This document shows, in pieces, positions 24,042-32,465 of a DNA stretch of 48,336 nt; the stretch's first letter is position 1, and every line of letters starts with the position of its first letter. The notes beneath the pieces are model-generated. The model was not told the origin of the DNA. It saw only the letters and a program-made list of their open reading frames with translations, and made no database searches. This stretch comes from a virus. The stretch spans positions 1-48,336 of IMG/VR virus record IMGVR_UViG_3300021376_000100, one strand, 5' to 3'. A program made the position numbers and the translations under genes.

Positions 24042-25361
24042 TTACACCGCTTCTGCGTTGCCTGCCGGAAATCCTGCGATGCTTCGAAGGTACGCTTCGA
24101 GATTTTCGTCGGGGAACAGGGGAGCACCCGCTTGGGCGAGGCTCGTGATGAAGCCGCCGATTTGGGCGAGGTCGATGTTCTTTGGCGTTGAATAGGTGAG
24201 GGATGGCGATAGTCGTTCGTTCACCCCGTTGAGGCGCATGAGTCGAGGAATGCCATGCTGGTTAAACACTTCAGCGATTTCGGAAAGGTACGCCTCGATG
24301 CTTCGAACGAACAGGTCGATCTTCGAGACGGAGAGGGCCTGCGTTCCAATGCGTTCGTGACCAAGGAGCAGAAAGTCCGCAAGGACGGTCATGGAAATGC
24401 GTTGGTCGTAGCGGCTAACGATGGCGTCCGTGTCGAACTGGCGGCTTCCTCCGGAGGACAACAGTTTGAGATCGAACGCCGGGTTGCCGGTGTCAGGGTC
24501 GTAAGCAAGGGGGAACACGACGCCCTCTTGCTCATCCCGCTTAATGTTGCGAACGATCTGCTTGATGGCATCGAGGGCGGCCCGCTCTTGGGCGGTGGCA
24601 GAGTTCGAAAGGAGTTGCGGGGGAACGAGCGCAACCGGGAGCCCGGCGAGGTCACGCTCGATGCCGATGGCTTCAATCTCTTGGATGCGCCGTTTATAAT
24701 ACCACGGTACGAAAGCGTTGCGGAGGACAGAACGACCCTGCGGGTTATTCATCTTGGACGTGGTGCGGAAAAGGAGACACTTCTCGATTGGAAGGTAGAC
24801 ATTGCCTTTGCGGGAGTTGTAAGGGTCCATTTGGTAGGCCCCTTGGATACCGCCGGAGGGGTCGAGGTTCCAGCGTTGAATCGTGTCTTGGGAACGCACG
24901 GGCAGTTTCCGCCATCCGATGCGCCCGTCTTGGTATTTCGAGCGGGTGCGGGTGTCGTTTGTGAAGCCCTGTCGCCGCTTGTAAACGATTTCGTGAAGGG
25001 AGAAGCCGTACACAAGGAACGACAGGATTGCGGAAAGCGTGTCGTCCCACGATGAACTCATGTCGGAAATACATTCCGAAATGAACTCGGCCTCTTTAAC
25101 AGCGGCGGGGTCGTTAGCATCGGCAGGCTCGACGGACCAATCGACGGCCCGAATAATCATTTCGATGCTCGAAAGCATTGCTCCGATCACCGGGTCGTTG
25201 TCGGCCATTTCCCGGTAGTTGGCAAACGCCTGCTTCCCTTGGAGTTGCCGGAGGAAGTCGTCCCGGATAATGCCGCCGCTTTGCTGTAGGCCGGAGGACC
25301 CGACTTCCATGAAGTCGGTTGAACTGGCTTTCGCCTTTACAACGGGAGAATCGGGTTCCAC
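24042..25361 (-). CDS. Portal protein
   Basis: 439 residues. MADNDPVIGAMLSSIEMIIRAVDWSVEP and the SFLVYGFSLHEIVYKRR helix, followed by the long clip/crown helices (LADFLLLGHERIGTQALS), match the portal families whose crown ends before a MuF gene. It forms the dodecameric channel for packaging and ejection. GTG at 25361 has no clear ribosome site. ATG at 25310 is another option, 17 residues shorter. Confidence 0.9.
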   Translation of the reverse strand: MEPDSPVVKAKASSTDFMEVGSSGLQQSGGIIRDDFLRQLQGKQAFANYREMADNDPVIGAMLSSIEMIIRAVDWSVEPADANDPAAVKEAEFISECISDMSSSWDDTLSAILSFLVYGFSLHEIVYKRRQGFTNDTRTRSKYQDGRIGWRKLPVRSQDTIQRWNLDPSGGIQGAYQMDPYNSRKGNVYLPIEKCLLFRTTSKMNNPQGRSVLRNAFVPWYYKRRIQEIEAIGIERDLAGLPVALVPPQLLSNSATAQERAALDAIKQIVRNIKRDEQEGVVFPLAYDPDTGNPAFDLKLLSSGGSRQFDTDAIVSRYDQRISMTVLADFLLLGHERIGTQALSVSKIDLFVRSIEAYLSEIAEVFNQHGIPRLMRLNGVNERLSPSLTYSTPKNIDLAQIGGFITSLAQAGAPLFPDENLEAYLRSIAGFPAGNAEAV

Positions 25362-25389
25362 GGTCGGAATGTTAGCGCATTAGAAACCG

Positions 25390-25749
25390 CTAACCCTGTT
25401 GCTCGTTAGAATCGAAAGCGGATCGGAACAGGATGGCCCTCGATGACCCGAAGGCGGTCGTTTGCGGGCCCAAGGTCGGGCGTGGGGTGGAGAGGACGGT
25501 ACCCGGGGTTTCGTCGCTCTTGCGGGCAACGACGTGGTAATGCTCGAACGTTCGGAGGAACGCCTCCACGTCCGGTTTCCAAGCCTCGTGAATGACGGTC
25601 AGGTTTGGGCGGGCCCCAACACGGAACTCCATTGTGAATCCGGTGACGGTGTTGGGGTCGATGCCAAGAGCCCGGAGCACGTCGGCCCCGAAGCGTTCGG
25701 ACCACATTGGTTCCGGAACAGGTTTCTGCTTTCGACGGCGGAGGCGCAT
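25390..25749 (-). CDS. Hypothetical protein
   Basis: 119 residues with a very basic N-terminus (MRLRRRKQK). A beta-alpha region (VTGFTMEFRVGARPNLTVIHEAW, then FEHYHVVARKSDE) is typical of small phage proteins of unknown role encoded before portals. No function assigned. Confidence 0.65.
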   Translation of the reverse strand: MRLRRRKQKPVPEPMWSERFGADVLRALGIDPNTVTGFTMEFRVGARPNLTVIHEAWKPDVEAFLRTFEHYHVVARKSDETPGTVLSTPRPTLGPQTTAFGSSRAILFRSAFDSNEQQG

Positions 25750-25767
25750 GGCCTAACCTTAGCCGGT

Positions 25768-25971
25768 TCAGCAGGCGGCTTCGGCTCTCTCTTGGTCGCA
25801 AAGGGCTTCGGAGTGTGCGACGTTGAGGTAACAGAGGTCGCAACCGAGCCGGTTATGTCTAACGCCGGGCGTTGTGTCGTCGGGGCCCGTGGCCCATTCG
25901 CAATAGGTGTCGCCGGAGACTCCTTGGTATTCCCGGCGAACCCATCCGGTGCCCTTCCGGTATCCGGCCAT
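25768..25971 (-). CDS. Small putative zinc-binding protein
   Basis: 67 residues, start overlapping the upstream stop as TAATG. Contains Cys in TYCEW and a CDLCYLNVAHSEALC stretch, so four or five cysteines plus histidines could hold zinc. No family recognised. Confidence 0.6.
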   Translation of the reverse strand: MAGYRKGTGWVRREYQGVSGDTYCEWATGPDDTTPGVRHNRLGCDLCYLNVAHSEALCDQERAEAAC

Positions 25972-26384
25972 TAGAACCCTGCTCCGCTCTTGGAACGGGC
26001 GGGGCCCATTGGCTCGACGATCATGCCGCCATCTTTCGGGAACAGGTAGGCCACGGTTTGGGCGGCCTCGCTGTTGTAAACCTCGTATTCCTCGGTTCCG
26101 TCGGAGTGGAGCCACGCCCGGACGATTCGCCAATCCCTTTCGGCGGTGGCTTCCACTAAGGCCAAGTCATCTTCGAAGATTGAGATGTCTTTGACGTTTC
26201 GGTTGTTCGGGTCGGGGCGGAGCCGGGTGGCGGCAAGGGCCTTGGTGATGGCGGCGACTCGGCGGGTTGCCCGGTCTGCCGCCAGCGTGTCCCCGGTTCG
26301 GGCGTGTTCGTACCGGCCCAACAGGGCAAGGTCAGTATTAAGGCCGTCCAGTTCTCGGAGGACCCGGGTGATCGAGGCGGTCAC
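25971..26384 (-). CDS. Hypothetical protein
   Basis: 137 residues from a GTG that overlaps the previous stop (GTGA). A helical N-terminus (ITRVLRELDGLNTDLALLGRYEHAR) is followed by a mixed region with YEVYNSEAAQTVAYLFP. Longer in-frame ORFs would read back through the previous gene and are not supported. Unknown function. Confidence 0.6.
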   Translation of the reverse strand: MTASITRVLRELDGLNTDLALLGRYEHARTGDTLAADRATRRVAAITKALAATRLRPDPNNRNVKDISIFEDDLALVEATAERDWRIVRAWLHSDGTEEYEVYNSEAAQTVAYLFPKDGGMIVEPMGPARSKSGAGF

Positions 26385-26764
26385 TTGGCCACCTCCTTTG
26401 CTTCGAGGTTGCCGTACTCGTCGGCCATGACATCGCAGATGTCGGCGGCCCAAAGGATTTCCTGATTCATCCGGGCCGTCTCCGGGAACCACATGATTTG
26501 GACCGCCCGTTCGAAACTGGCGGTCCACCTGTTGAACCTGTTGGCACGTCGCTTGGAGAGGGCCCGAAGGACGTCCCTCGTGTTGGCGATGAACCGGGCA
26601 CTTGGTCCCGCATGATGCTGAAGCGTTCGGTCATCGGTTGCCGGGTCGTAGATTCCGGCCATGACCCACTTTGCGGGCAGGGTTTCGGTTGCCCATTCGA
26701 GTCGCCAAAGGACCTTTTGGTCGGGGTGCTTGACGATCTTGTGGAGTGCGCTAACGTTGCTCAT
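26381..26764 (-). CDS. Hypothetical protein under module promoter 4
   Basis: 127 residues from ATG at 26764, preceded by GAAAGGA. The leaderless ATG at 26797 is in frame and would add MANTPTTERTA. Contains VLWRLEWATETLPAKWVMAGIY and a LRALSKRRANRFNRW basic segment. No family. First gene of a set of small genes leading to the portal. Confidence 0.6.
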   Translation of the reverse strand: MSNVSALHKIVKHPDQKVLWRLEWATETLPAKWVMAGIYDPATDDRTLQHHAGPSARFIANTRDVLRALSKRRANRFNRWTASFERAVQIMWFPETARMNQEILWAADICDVMADEYGNLEAKEVAK

Positions 26765-26779
26765 GGCGGTCCTTTCGGT

Positions 26780-26832
26780 GGTCGGTGTGTTTGCCATGCC
26801 CTAATCATAGGGCGGCCAATGCCGGGTGTCAA
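26780..26832 (-). promoter_or_regulatory. Module promoter 4 with in-frame leaderless start
   Basis: On the minus strand: TTGACA (26832-26827), 17 bases, TATGAT (26809-26804), six bases, ATG at 26797 followed by codons for ANTPTT. Upstream AGAAATCCCGAATAAAGAC abuts the -35 and CCTGCTCA lies further out. Same geometry as the other seven copies. Confidence 0.75.
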
Positions 26833-26887
26833 GTCTTTATTCGGGATTTCTTTCGATAAATCTAAAGTTTATGTCTGAGCAGGGAGT

Positions 26888-27067
26888 TCACGGGGACACT
26901 TTCTTTGCGGGCCTCCGTAAATGGCCTCGACGATAGACGTACCCTTCACCATACATTCGAGCCCGGTACGCCCGTTGGTATTCCCGGTGCCCGTCTCGAC
27001 AGGGTTGGCAACGGCACCCGCTCGAATACCGATTGTGGGCTCCGTGGATGAGACTCCGCCGGGTCAT
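26888..27067 (-). CDS. Small cysteine/arginine-rich protein
   Basis: 59 residues starting at ATG 27067, just after the PP-loop gene stop. The HNRYSSGCRCQPCRDGH motif followed by YQRAYRARMYGEG is a small zinc-finger-like family common in actinophages, possibly DNA- or RNA-binding. Very basic (many Arg). Confidence 0.65.
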   Translation of the reverse strand: MTRRSLIHGAHNRYSSGCRCQPCRDGHREYQRAYRARMYGEGYVYRRGHLRRPAKKVSP

Positions 27068-27070
27068 CGC

Positions 27071-27873
27071 TTACGTCCAACAGAATCCGGAATCGCAACC
27101 GTCTGCCCCGATTTCCGATTGAAAAAGCATTTCGCCCGCAGTAGCAATCACGTCGGACAATCGTTGCCCCGTTTGAGAACCCTTACGGGTGAGGAAAACT
27201 TGGCGATGGCCACGGCTGGCTTTTCGGGCTTGAACGGCATCCTCGATCTCTTGGGCCCTTTGAAACAGGGCAGGGTCATCACGCCTTAACTCTTGCCAAA
27301 CTAACTCGGAGTGAAACGGACAGAAAAAGCACGATGACTTCGGCGGAACCGGCAAGCCGCCTTCCCTAATAACCCGTTCGCAGTCGGTCCTATTCATGCC
27401 AAGTGTCAGTAACGGGTATTCACGGATTTCAACCGCTCCGTCCTTGCCCCGGCCTGCTCGCTCGATCTCATCGGTGGAAATACCTAGTAAAACGGTTGCC
27501 TTTTCGGATTTTGTGGCCCCCTGTTCCTTTAACCACCGATGAATGGTCTTTATCTTAAAATCGGCGGTACAAGATCGACTTAAAGGATTTCCCGCTTCAC
27601 CGAAAAATGGGATAATGTCACGTTCTTTCTCGACGATTTCCCGGACAATGGTAGTACGTTCCCCATTTCTCACCGGGTGAATCTCGTGAACCGGGAACCC
27701 GTGCGCCGCCGCATAAGGAATAGCAATCTCTCGGACGTATCGGAGGGTTGTTGGGTGTTCGGCGTCGTCACCGACATTAGAAAACACGGCGGCATCGGCC
27801 TGTATTCGCCCCGTAACAGCGAGAACAATCAGGGCCGTGGATTGAACACCCCCCCGTATGAAATGACTCTCAT
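27071..27873 (-). CDS. PP-loop (PAPS-reductase-like) protein, frame broken in a G7 tract
   Basis: From ATG at 27873, which has a good GAGGGAG site, the frame reads RVISYGG and then hits a run of seven Gs (27849-27855). With one more G it would continue GVQSTAL, completing the SYGGGVQS PP-loop, and run to the stop at 27071, giving about 267 residues. As written, the ATG frame stops soon after and the rest is open only from a GTG at 27787, which lacks the nucleotide-binding loop. Downstream features include SCTADFKIKTIH, a CFFCPF pair and a C-terminal GADGCDSGFCW. Family members activate substrates with ATP or reduce PAPS. The tract may be a sequence error, a mutation, or a phase switch. Confidence 0.7.
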
Positions 27874-27928
27874 GTTTGCTCCCTCAAACTAGATTGTAGG
27901 AAAAGACACGCTAGGGGTTTCGTGGCCG

Positions 27929-28000
27929 TCAATCTCGAACATTCCAATAGGTCGAGGTTGCGAACCCTGTCAAGATGAGCAAGAGGATGAGTTGCCGCAT
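27929..28000 (-). CDS. Possible hydrophobic micropeptide
   Basis: 23 codons encoding MRQLILLLILTGFATSTYW-type sequence, a short hydrophobic helix like a signal or membrane peptide. No ribosome site is visible, so this is tentative. Otherwise 27874-28009 is an untranslated spacer before the PP-loop gene. Confidence 0.25.
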   Translation of the reverse strand: MRQLILLLILTGFATSTYWNVRD

Positions 28001-28009
28001 GGCGGAAGT

Positions 28010-28180
28010 TTAGCAATCCGGGCTCGATGAGGACGTAGCCGTACATTCGGCGCATTGGGTTCTATTTCGCCGCCTGAGGCCCGCAATCAACGGCGGGATG
28101 TCAGACACCGGGATTTGGAACCATGCCCCGCATTTCGGGCATCGACGTCGAACGTGCGAAGGCGGGAACCATTCTGTCAT
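28010..28180 (-). CDS. Zinc-ribbon protein
   Basis: 56 residues, ATGA overlap with the upstream gene and GGCGAGGA before the ATG. CPKCG near residue 14 and CAEC near residue 43 form a four-cysteine zinc ribbon, with an arginine-rich link between. Probably a small nucleic-acid-binding protein. Confidence 0.65.
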   Translation of the reverse strand: MTEWFPPSHVRRRCPKCGAWFQIPVSDIPPLIAGLRRRNRTQCAECTATSSSSPDC

Positions 28181-28560
28181 TCCTCGCCCCCTTCAACATA
28201 TTCGGCCATAACGTAGAAGCGAACGCTGTCGTAACTGCTGTGCCGCCCCTCCGGGTCCGGGTCGGTGCTTAAAATGATGTCGTACACCCGTTGGATGTCA
28301 CCGGAAAGCGTCACGTCAATCACACCTTCCATGTTCCGGATGGTTTCTAACGTCTCGGCGTACAACTTGGAAGCGCATTTGTGGGCGACGTGAGGCGTAA
28401 CGTGCCGGTGGCCGCAATAGAGACTTGTTCGGACGTCCCCGAAATAGGCCCGGGCCTTGTAGACCGGCCCTTTGATTATCGTGTTGTGGGTTCGCTCCAC
28501 AATCACGGCGAGGGTTTCCGGTGTCGGAGCCGGAACGGCGGGGTATTGGTCGAATCTCAT
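28177..28560 (-). CDS. Hypothetical protein
   Basis: 127 residues from ATG at 28560, which has AAGGAG seven bases upstream. ATG at 28584 overlaps the previous stop and is the alternative. Sequence includes YFGDVRTSLYCGHRHVTPHVAHKCA, a Cys/His cluster, and an acidic end (YVEGGEE). Unknown function. Confidence 0.6.
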   Translation of the reverse strand: MRFDQYPAVPAPTPETLAVIVERTHNTIIKGPVYKARAYFGDVRTSLYCGHRHVTPHVAHKCASKLYAETLETIRNMEGVIDVTLSGDIQRVYDIILSTDPDPEGRHSSYDSVRFYVMAEYVEGGEE

Positions 28561-28580
28561 GTCAGGCTCCTTGTATCCGG

Positions 28581-28838
28581 TCATGAGGGGATAAGCCTCT
28601 TAAGTTCGGACTTTATCCGACGAGCCGTTTCGCCTCGCCAAGTATTGGCATTGGCGAGGAAATACATGACCACGACACGGGCCCTATCCGACCCGTAGTC
28701 ATCGTTAATGCTATCCAAGCAGGACATGGCTTCTAAGTAGGGAACCGCACCGCAGTACGGATTACTCCAATCATCCCAAATCTCACCGGCGATAACGTAG
28801 ATGGGACGGTGTTCCTCCGCTTTGCGGATTGTGGTCAT
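28581..28838 (-). CDS. Hypothetical protein under module promoter 5
   Basis: 85 residues from ATG at 28838; ATG at 28850 is an alternative. Contains YVIAGEIWDDWSNPYCGAVPYLEAM and a helical RGETARRIKSELKRL C-terminus. No family recognised. Follows a leaderless leader ORF that stops at 28873. Confidence 0.6.
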   Translation of the reverse strand: MTTIRKAEEHRPIYVIAGEIWDDWSNPYCGAVPYLEAMSCLDSINDDYGSDRARVVVMYFLANANTWRGETARRIKSELKRLIPS

Positions 28839-28872
28839 TCGGCCATCCATTCGATGATGTTGCGCCCCGGGA

Positions 28873-28943
28873 CTAGGTGACGGCTTCCGGCGTGGTCGGT
28901 GTTGCCATGCTCAAATCATACGGGGGCCGACGGTCGATGTCCA
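28873..28943 (-). promoter_or_regulatory. Module promoter 5 with leaderless 11-residue leader ORF
   Basis: TGGACA (28943-28938), 17 bases, TATGAT (28920-28915), six bases, ATG at 28908 encoding MATPTTPEAVT and a stop at 28873. The leader lacks one codon compared with the MANTPT form, so the conserved part shifts by exactly three bases. AGAAATCCTAAATA lies upstream. Confidence 0.7.
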
Positions 28944-28979
28944 GCGAGTATTTAGGATTTCTTGCGATACCCGAAAACT

Positions 28980-29768
28980 TTATGAAGGAGCAGGGGTTTC
29001 CCGGTCAATCATTTGACTCATCGAGCGGCCACCGAACCTCTTGACGGCTACCGGAATGTTGTTCTGAACGATGCCGATGCGGACCGATGGGGCGACGGCG
29101 GCGAGAAGGTCGTTCACCTCTTGGTTGTAATACCCGGCCTGTTCAAGAGCCTGCTCGGTGGGGAATACGTCGGCGTGTCGTTCCGTGTCCCGGTTAATGA
29201 GGGCATCCTGTTTGCCGCCGAGGGAGAAGATCGGGCGGAAGTTTGCGGGGGCTCCGGGGAGGGCCCGGCGAACCATCTCAACCTCCTTAGTGTAGGCGTA
29301 GAACAGGACTTCGGGGCGGGTGCGGGCGATCTCGAACCAGCGGTTCAAGTAGTCCCGGGTAAAGAAGTCGCCGGAGTCGTGGATTCGAACCGCTCGGCCC
29401 CCGTTCGCAACCCATCCGGCAACCCATCGGTCGGCAGGGTCGTGGTCAAGGTCGTGCGGCTTGAACGTCGGGTCCATTCGGCGGTGACTGATCTCGTGAA
29501 CCATTTGCTCTTGCCAAGCGTCGGGGTGGATTAGGACGTATTCGAGATTCCAAACGTGGCGGTCGATGACGTTCCGAAAGCGGTAGGTGCCGAAGCGGGC
29601 GTAACAGACTCGGGCGCATGGCCCGGCGTTGGGACAGCAGTTGAAGCGGGTTCCGTCGGAGAGGGTCGTTATGAACGCTGGGAGCGTCCAACCAAACACT
29701 CCGGCCTTCCGGAGTTCGCTGTTCTGCGTTAGAAGCCTGTCGGGGGCGAACGGGTGCTTTGTGAACAT
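28980..29768 (-). CDS. Gp88-like cysteine-motif protein
   Basis: 262 residues from ATG at 29768. An N-terminal CCPNAGPCARVCYARFGTY cluster and a later HDSGDFF..DYLNRWFEIA block, then FYAYTKEVE, match the actinophage gene-product-88 family. The family is related in layout to DUF5131-type proteins with CxxxCxxC iron-sulfur-like motifs. It may be a radical-SAM-like enzyme, but no activity is established. It sits directly after the large terminase gene. Confidence 0.8.
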   Translation of the reverse strand: MFTKHPFAPDRLLTQNSELRKAGVFGWTLPAFITTLSDGTRFNCCPNAGPCARVCYARFGTYRFRNVIDRHVWNLEYVLIHPDAWQEQMVHEISHRRMDPTFKPHDLDHDPADRWVAGWVANGGRAVRIHDSGDFFTRDYLNRWFEIARTRPEVLFYAYTKEVEMVRRALPGAPANFRPIFSLGGKQDALINRDTERHADVFPTEQALEQAGYYNQEVNDLLAAVAPSVRIGIVQNNIPVAVKRFGGRSMSQMIDRETPAPS

Positions 29769-29803
29769 GGCCTGATCGTAACCCCTCGAACTTGACACTT
29801 GTG

Positions 29804-31096
29804 TCAAATCCGCCAAGGGGATGTCTGTTCCAACGATGACGGGATGACAATGGGGGCGGCCTGTTTGGTCAGCATCAGTTCGGTTAGGGCCCAAACGAGG
29901 GCGTCGAGACGATCAGGGGAGTCCGCCGGAGGAACCCAAGAGGCCAACTGTTCCTCTAACTCTCGGAAGATGCCACAATGGGTTATCCGGTTCTGTTCGT
30001 AAAGAGAAACGATAGGTTCGGCCCGCAACGCTTTGCCTCTCATGGCGTGAACCTCACGGATTCGGACGGTGGAGTCCACGGTGCGAATAGTCGTTGCGAT
30101 CATGTCGCCACCCTGATTCGTCTCAACGACAATGGCATCCGCTTTCCAACGGTGGTAGGCGGCGACCGCTTTTGCGGCCCAATCGAGCGGGGAAGCCTTC
30201 AGCGAACAATCTTCTAGGACGTAACCCTTGTCCCCGTACTTTCCGGCGACGACGATGCCAGTCTCGTTCGAAGTCTCTTTGGCGGTTGAAGCGGGGTCGA
30301 TGGCGACAACGATACGGTTCAGTTCGGCGGGTACGTCTCCCCTATTGCGGGTTGCCATTTCGTAAGTCCACAATGCGCCTTCGACGTCCTCCAAGAGTTC
30401 GCCCTCTAGTTCCTGTCGTCCGATTCGGGTGCCTTCGTAACGGCGGCGCAACTGCTCGATCAAGAATGGGGGCAGGTTTGCGGCGTTGTCGTAGGTTCGG
30501 CCTCGGGTGAGGTGAACAGTCTGCCCATCGACAAGGCCCATAAGCAGGCGCATGAACGGGACTGGGGCCGGAGTCCCGGTTACAACGATTCGGGGGCTTC
30601 CCAAACGGAGGGCCGGTTGAATGATGTCCCAAAGGGCGAGCCCATACCGAAACGAGGCGGGTTCGTCGAGCCAAGCCCCGTGAAACTGGGGGCCTCGGAG
30701 ACGGTCCGGGGAAGTCGCCGGAAACACTTTCGCCCGGGACCCGTTGCGAAGGGTGACTTCGGTGGTTGTCCGGTTGTAAGAGCGCACCCCTTGATCGAGA
30801 ACGCTTAAAAGGCCGGACTCCCCTTCAACGCAGACGTCTCGGCCATCTCCAAACGTTGGGGCAACGATGGCCCAACGGGTCATCGGTCGAGTAACCATCT
30901 CGTTCGCAAGCCATTCGGCGGCGGTGCGGGTCTTTCCGAATCCACGTCCGGCCACTAGAAGCCACAAATACCATTCCCCGGGGGGAGGCATCTGTTCCGG
31001 ACGGCCAACGATTTGCCATCGAACACGGCCCTGAATCTCGACCGGCAACGCCGCTAACTGTTTGGCGGCCTGCTCTTTAGACAGGGCGGCGGGCAT
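29804..31096 (-). CDS. terL: Large terminase subunit
   Basis: 430 residues. ATPase: GRGFGKT Walker A at 50-56 and WLDEP Walker B at 142-146, then a VVTGTP coupling motif near 171. Nuclease: VVAIDPAS with Asp-267, VVETNQGGD around 340 and a late acidic DRLDAL. This is a Terminase_6-like packaging motor that cuts and pumps DNA through the portal. It follows the small subunit by three bases. Confidence 0.96.
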   Translation of the reverse strand: MPAALSKEQAAKQLAALPVEIQGRVRWQIVGRPEQMPPPGEWYLWLLVAGRGFGKTRTAAEWLANEMVTRPMTRWAIVAPTFGDGRDVCVEGESGLLSVLDQGVRSYNRTTTEVTLRNGSRAKVFPATSPDRLRGPQFHGAWLDEPASFRYGLALWDIIQPALRLGSPRIVVTGTPAPVPFMRLLMGLVDGQTVHLTRGRTYDNAANLPPFLIEQLRRRYEGTRIGRQELEGELLEDVEGALWTYEMATRNRGDVPAELNRIVVAIDPASTAKETSNETGIVVAGKYGDKGYVLEDCSLKASPLDWAAKAVAAYHRWKADAIVVETNQGGDMIATTIRTVDSTVRIREVHAMRGKALRAEPIVSLYEQNRITHCGIFRELEEQLASWVPPADSPDRLDALVWALTELMLTKQAAPIVIPSSLEQTSPWRI

Positions 31097-31099
31097 CGG

Positions 31100-31504
31100 T
31101 CACGACTTCAACGATTCGGCAATCTCGATAATGCTCTTGGCAACCGCTTCGGGGTCGTTAATCGAAACTTCCGCTTGGACCCGATCAGGGGCGTACAAGC
31201 CGAGATACTTCGCCCGGGCGTCGAGAATCCGAAGCACCGTGTTGATCTTGCCGGTGTCCCCCTTTCGAGCCTCCGCCCACACCCCTTGAAGGAGCCGTTC
31301 AAGCCGAGACAGTTCCTCCGCCAACAGGTCCTTCGCCGGAGCCTCCACCAGTTCAGCAAGTGCTTCCTGAACGTCCCGATGAGCATGAGCCCGCCCCGAA
31401 TACTTCAACCGCTCCGCAATCTGTTCGTATGTCAAACCCATCGCCCGGAGTTCAAGAGCCTGCGCCCGGCGTTGGGCCACCTCAACCTGCTTCGGTGTCG
31501 CCAT
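31100..31504 (-). CDS. terS: Small terminase subunit (probable)
   Basis: 134 residues, AAGGAGA before the ATG. The N-terminal RRAQALELRAMGLTYEQIAERL helix-turn-helix fits DNA recognition. The following long helices (LLAEELSRLERLLQGVWAEARKGD) match oligomerisation segments of small terminases. The place directly before the large subunit supports it. Confidence 0.82.
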   Translation of the reverse strand: MATPKQVEVAQRRAQALELRAMGLTYEQIAERLKYSGRAHAHRDVQEALAELVEAPAKDLLAEELSRLERLLQGVWAEARKGDTGKINTVLRILDARAKYLGLYAPDRVQAEVSINDPEAVAKSIIEIAESLKS

Positions 31505-31542
31505 GTCGGTTCTCCTTGTGTTCTGTAAACGAGGTTAGCAAA

Positions 31543-31617
31543 TGGCTGGGGTGAGAGGTTTCGAATCCCTCTTTACGGGTTCAAAGTCCGTTGTCCTGCC
31601 AGTTGAACGACACCCCA
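31543..31617 (-). tRNA. tRNA-Gln (anticodon TTG), CCA encoded
   Basis: The cloverleaf can be folded by hand. A seven-base acceptor stem TGGGGTG pairs with CACCCCA, the D arm is GTTC/GGAC, the anticodon loop CTTTGAA has TTG, the T loop is TTCGAAA, the discriminator is G and the 3' CCA is encoded. Two stem positions are A-C mismatches (31:39 and 53:61), the second at a normally G-C pair. It lies between the ParB-like gene and the small terminase gene. Confidence 0.82.
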
Positions 31618-31621
31618 AGGG

Positions 31622-32440
31622 TTATTTGGTGAGTGCCTGTTGGCAGAGTTCGAGGAGGCGGACGGCGGGTTGGGCTCCGAGTGCTTCTTTGACGATGTTT
31701 GCTTCGTCGTTGGTGAAGGTGAGGTTGAGCCGGTAGATGGCCCGCTCTTTCTGAATCTGCTCTCGTTCCTCTTGGGTCCGGGCTTCTGCGATTCGCTTCT
31801 CTTGGACTCGGGCGGCTTCGATAGCGGCGGGGGTAAGGGCGTCTTGTTGGGTTCCTCCGGTGACGGCGGAGATTTCGCCTTTCTCTTGGAATACGGCGGC
31901 CTGCGGTTCCCATGCTTGGGTGAAAGCGGCGGCGGCCAAGGCTTCGGGGGCAGGGATGTCCTCCAACAGACGGTTTAACTCGTCGTCAGTTAGTCGGAGG
32001 GAATCTTGGGCCCAATCGAGTGCGCCGAGACGTTCAAGGTCACGAAGGACCTCGGTTGCGAGTTCGATGTCTTCGGAGCCTCGGGCTCGGTTGTGGCGGA
32101 GGGTGGCGATTCGGGCCTGCTCCAAGGTCATTGGGACGACAGCAAGGGGTACTTCGGTGAAGCCAAGATGGTTTGCGGCCCGCCAACGGTGTTCACCATC
32201 GACAATCGTGAACGGGTAGGTCTTGGCCTCATCCGGGTCGGCGGTTCGAACGGCAACGATGGGTTGAGTGAAACCGTCCTCGGAGATTGAGCGAAGCAAC
32301 AGGTCGAAGTCGGCGTCGGATTGCCGGTTCGGGTTGTAACTGTTCGGTTTGATCGCCGTGACTGGGGCGTAAACGATTTCCAGTTTTTCGAGGGCCTGAT
32401 TCTTCTTGGCGATGACCGCCTTACCCTTGTTGTTTGCCAT
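31622..32440 (-). CDS. ParB-fold protein 1
   Basis: 272 residues. Has the ParB/sulfiredoxin-fold N-domain: PNSYNPNRQSDADFDLLLRSISEDGFTQPIVAV, then IVDGEHRWRAANHLGF (box with GEHRWRA). The C-terminal half is helical with a glutamate/arginine coiled coil (EEREQIQKERAIYR). Not a plasmid-partition ParB in context. Such phage copies resemble IbrB, which pairs with a PAPS-reductase-like IbrA. A PP-loop gene lies nearby. AAGGAGA precedes the start. Confidence 0.85.
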   Translation of the reverse strand: MANNKGKAVIAKKNQALEKLEIVYAPVTAIKPNSYNPNRQSDADFDLLLRSISEDGFTQPIVAVRTADPDEAKTYPFTIVDGEHRWRAANHLGFTEVPLAVVPMTLEQARIATLRHNRARGSEDIELATEVLRDLERLGALDWAQDSLRLTDDELNRLLEDIPAPEALAAAAFTQAWEPQAAVFQEKGEISAVTGGTQQDALTPAAIEAARVQEKRIAEARTQEEREQIQKERAIYRLNLTFTNDEANIVKEALGAQPAVRLLELCQQALTK

Positions 32441-32465
32441 GGTTCTCTCCTTGTTCGTGTTGGGT

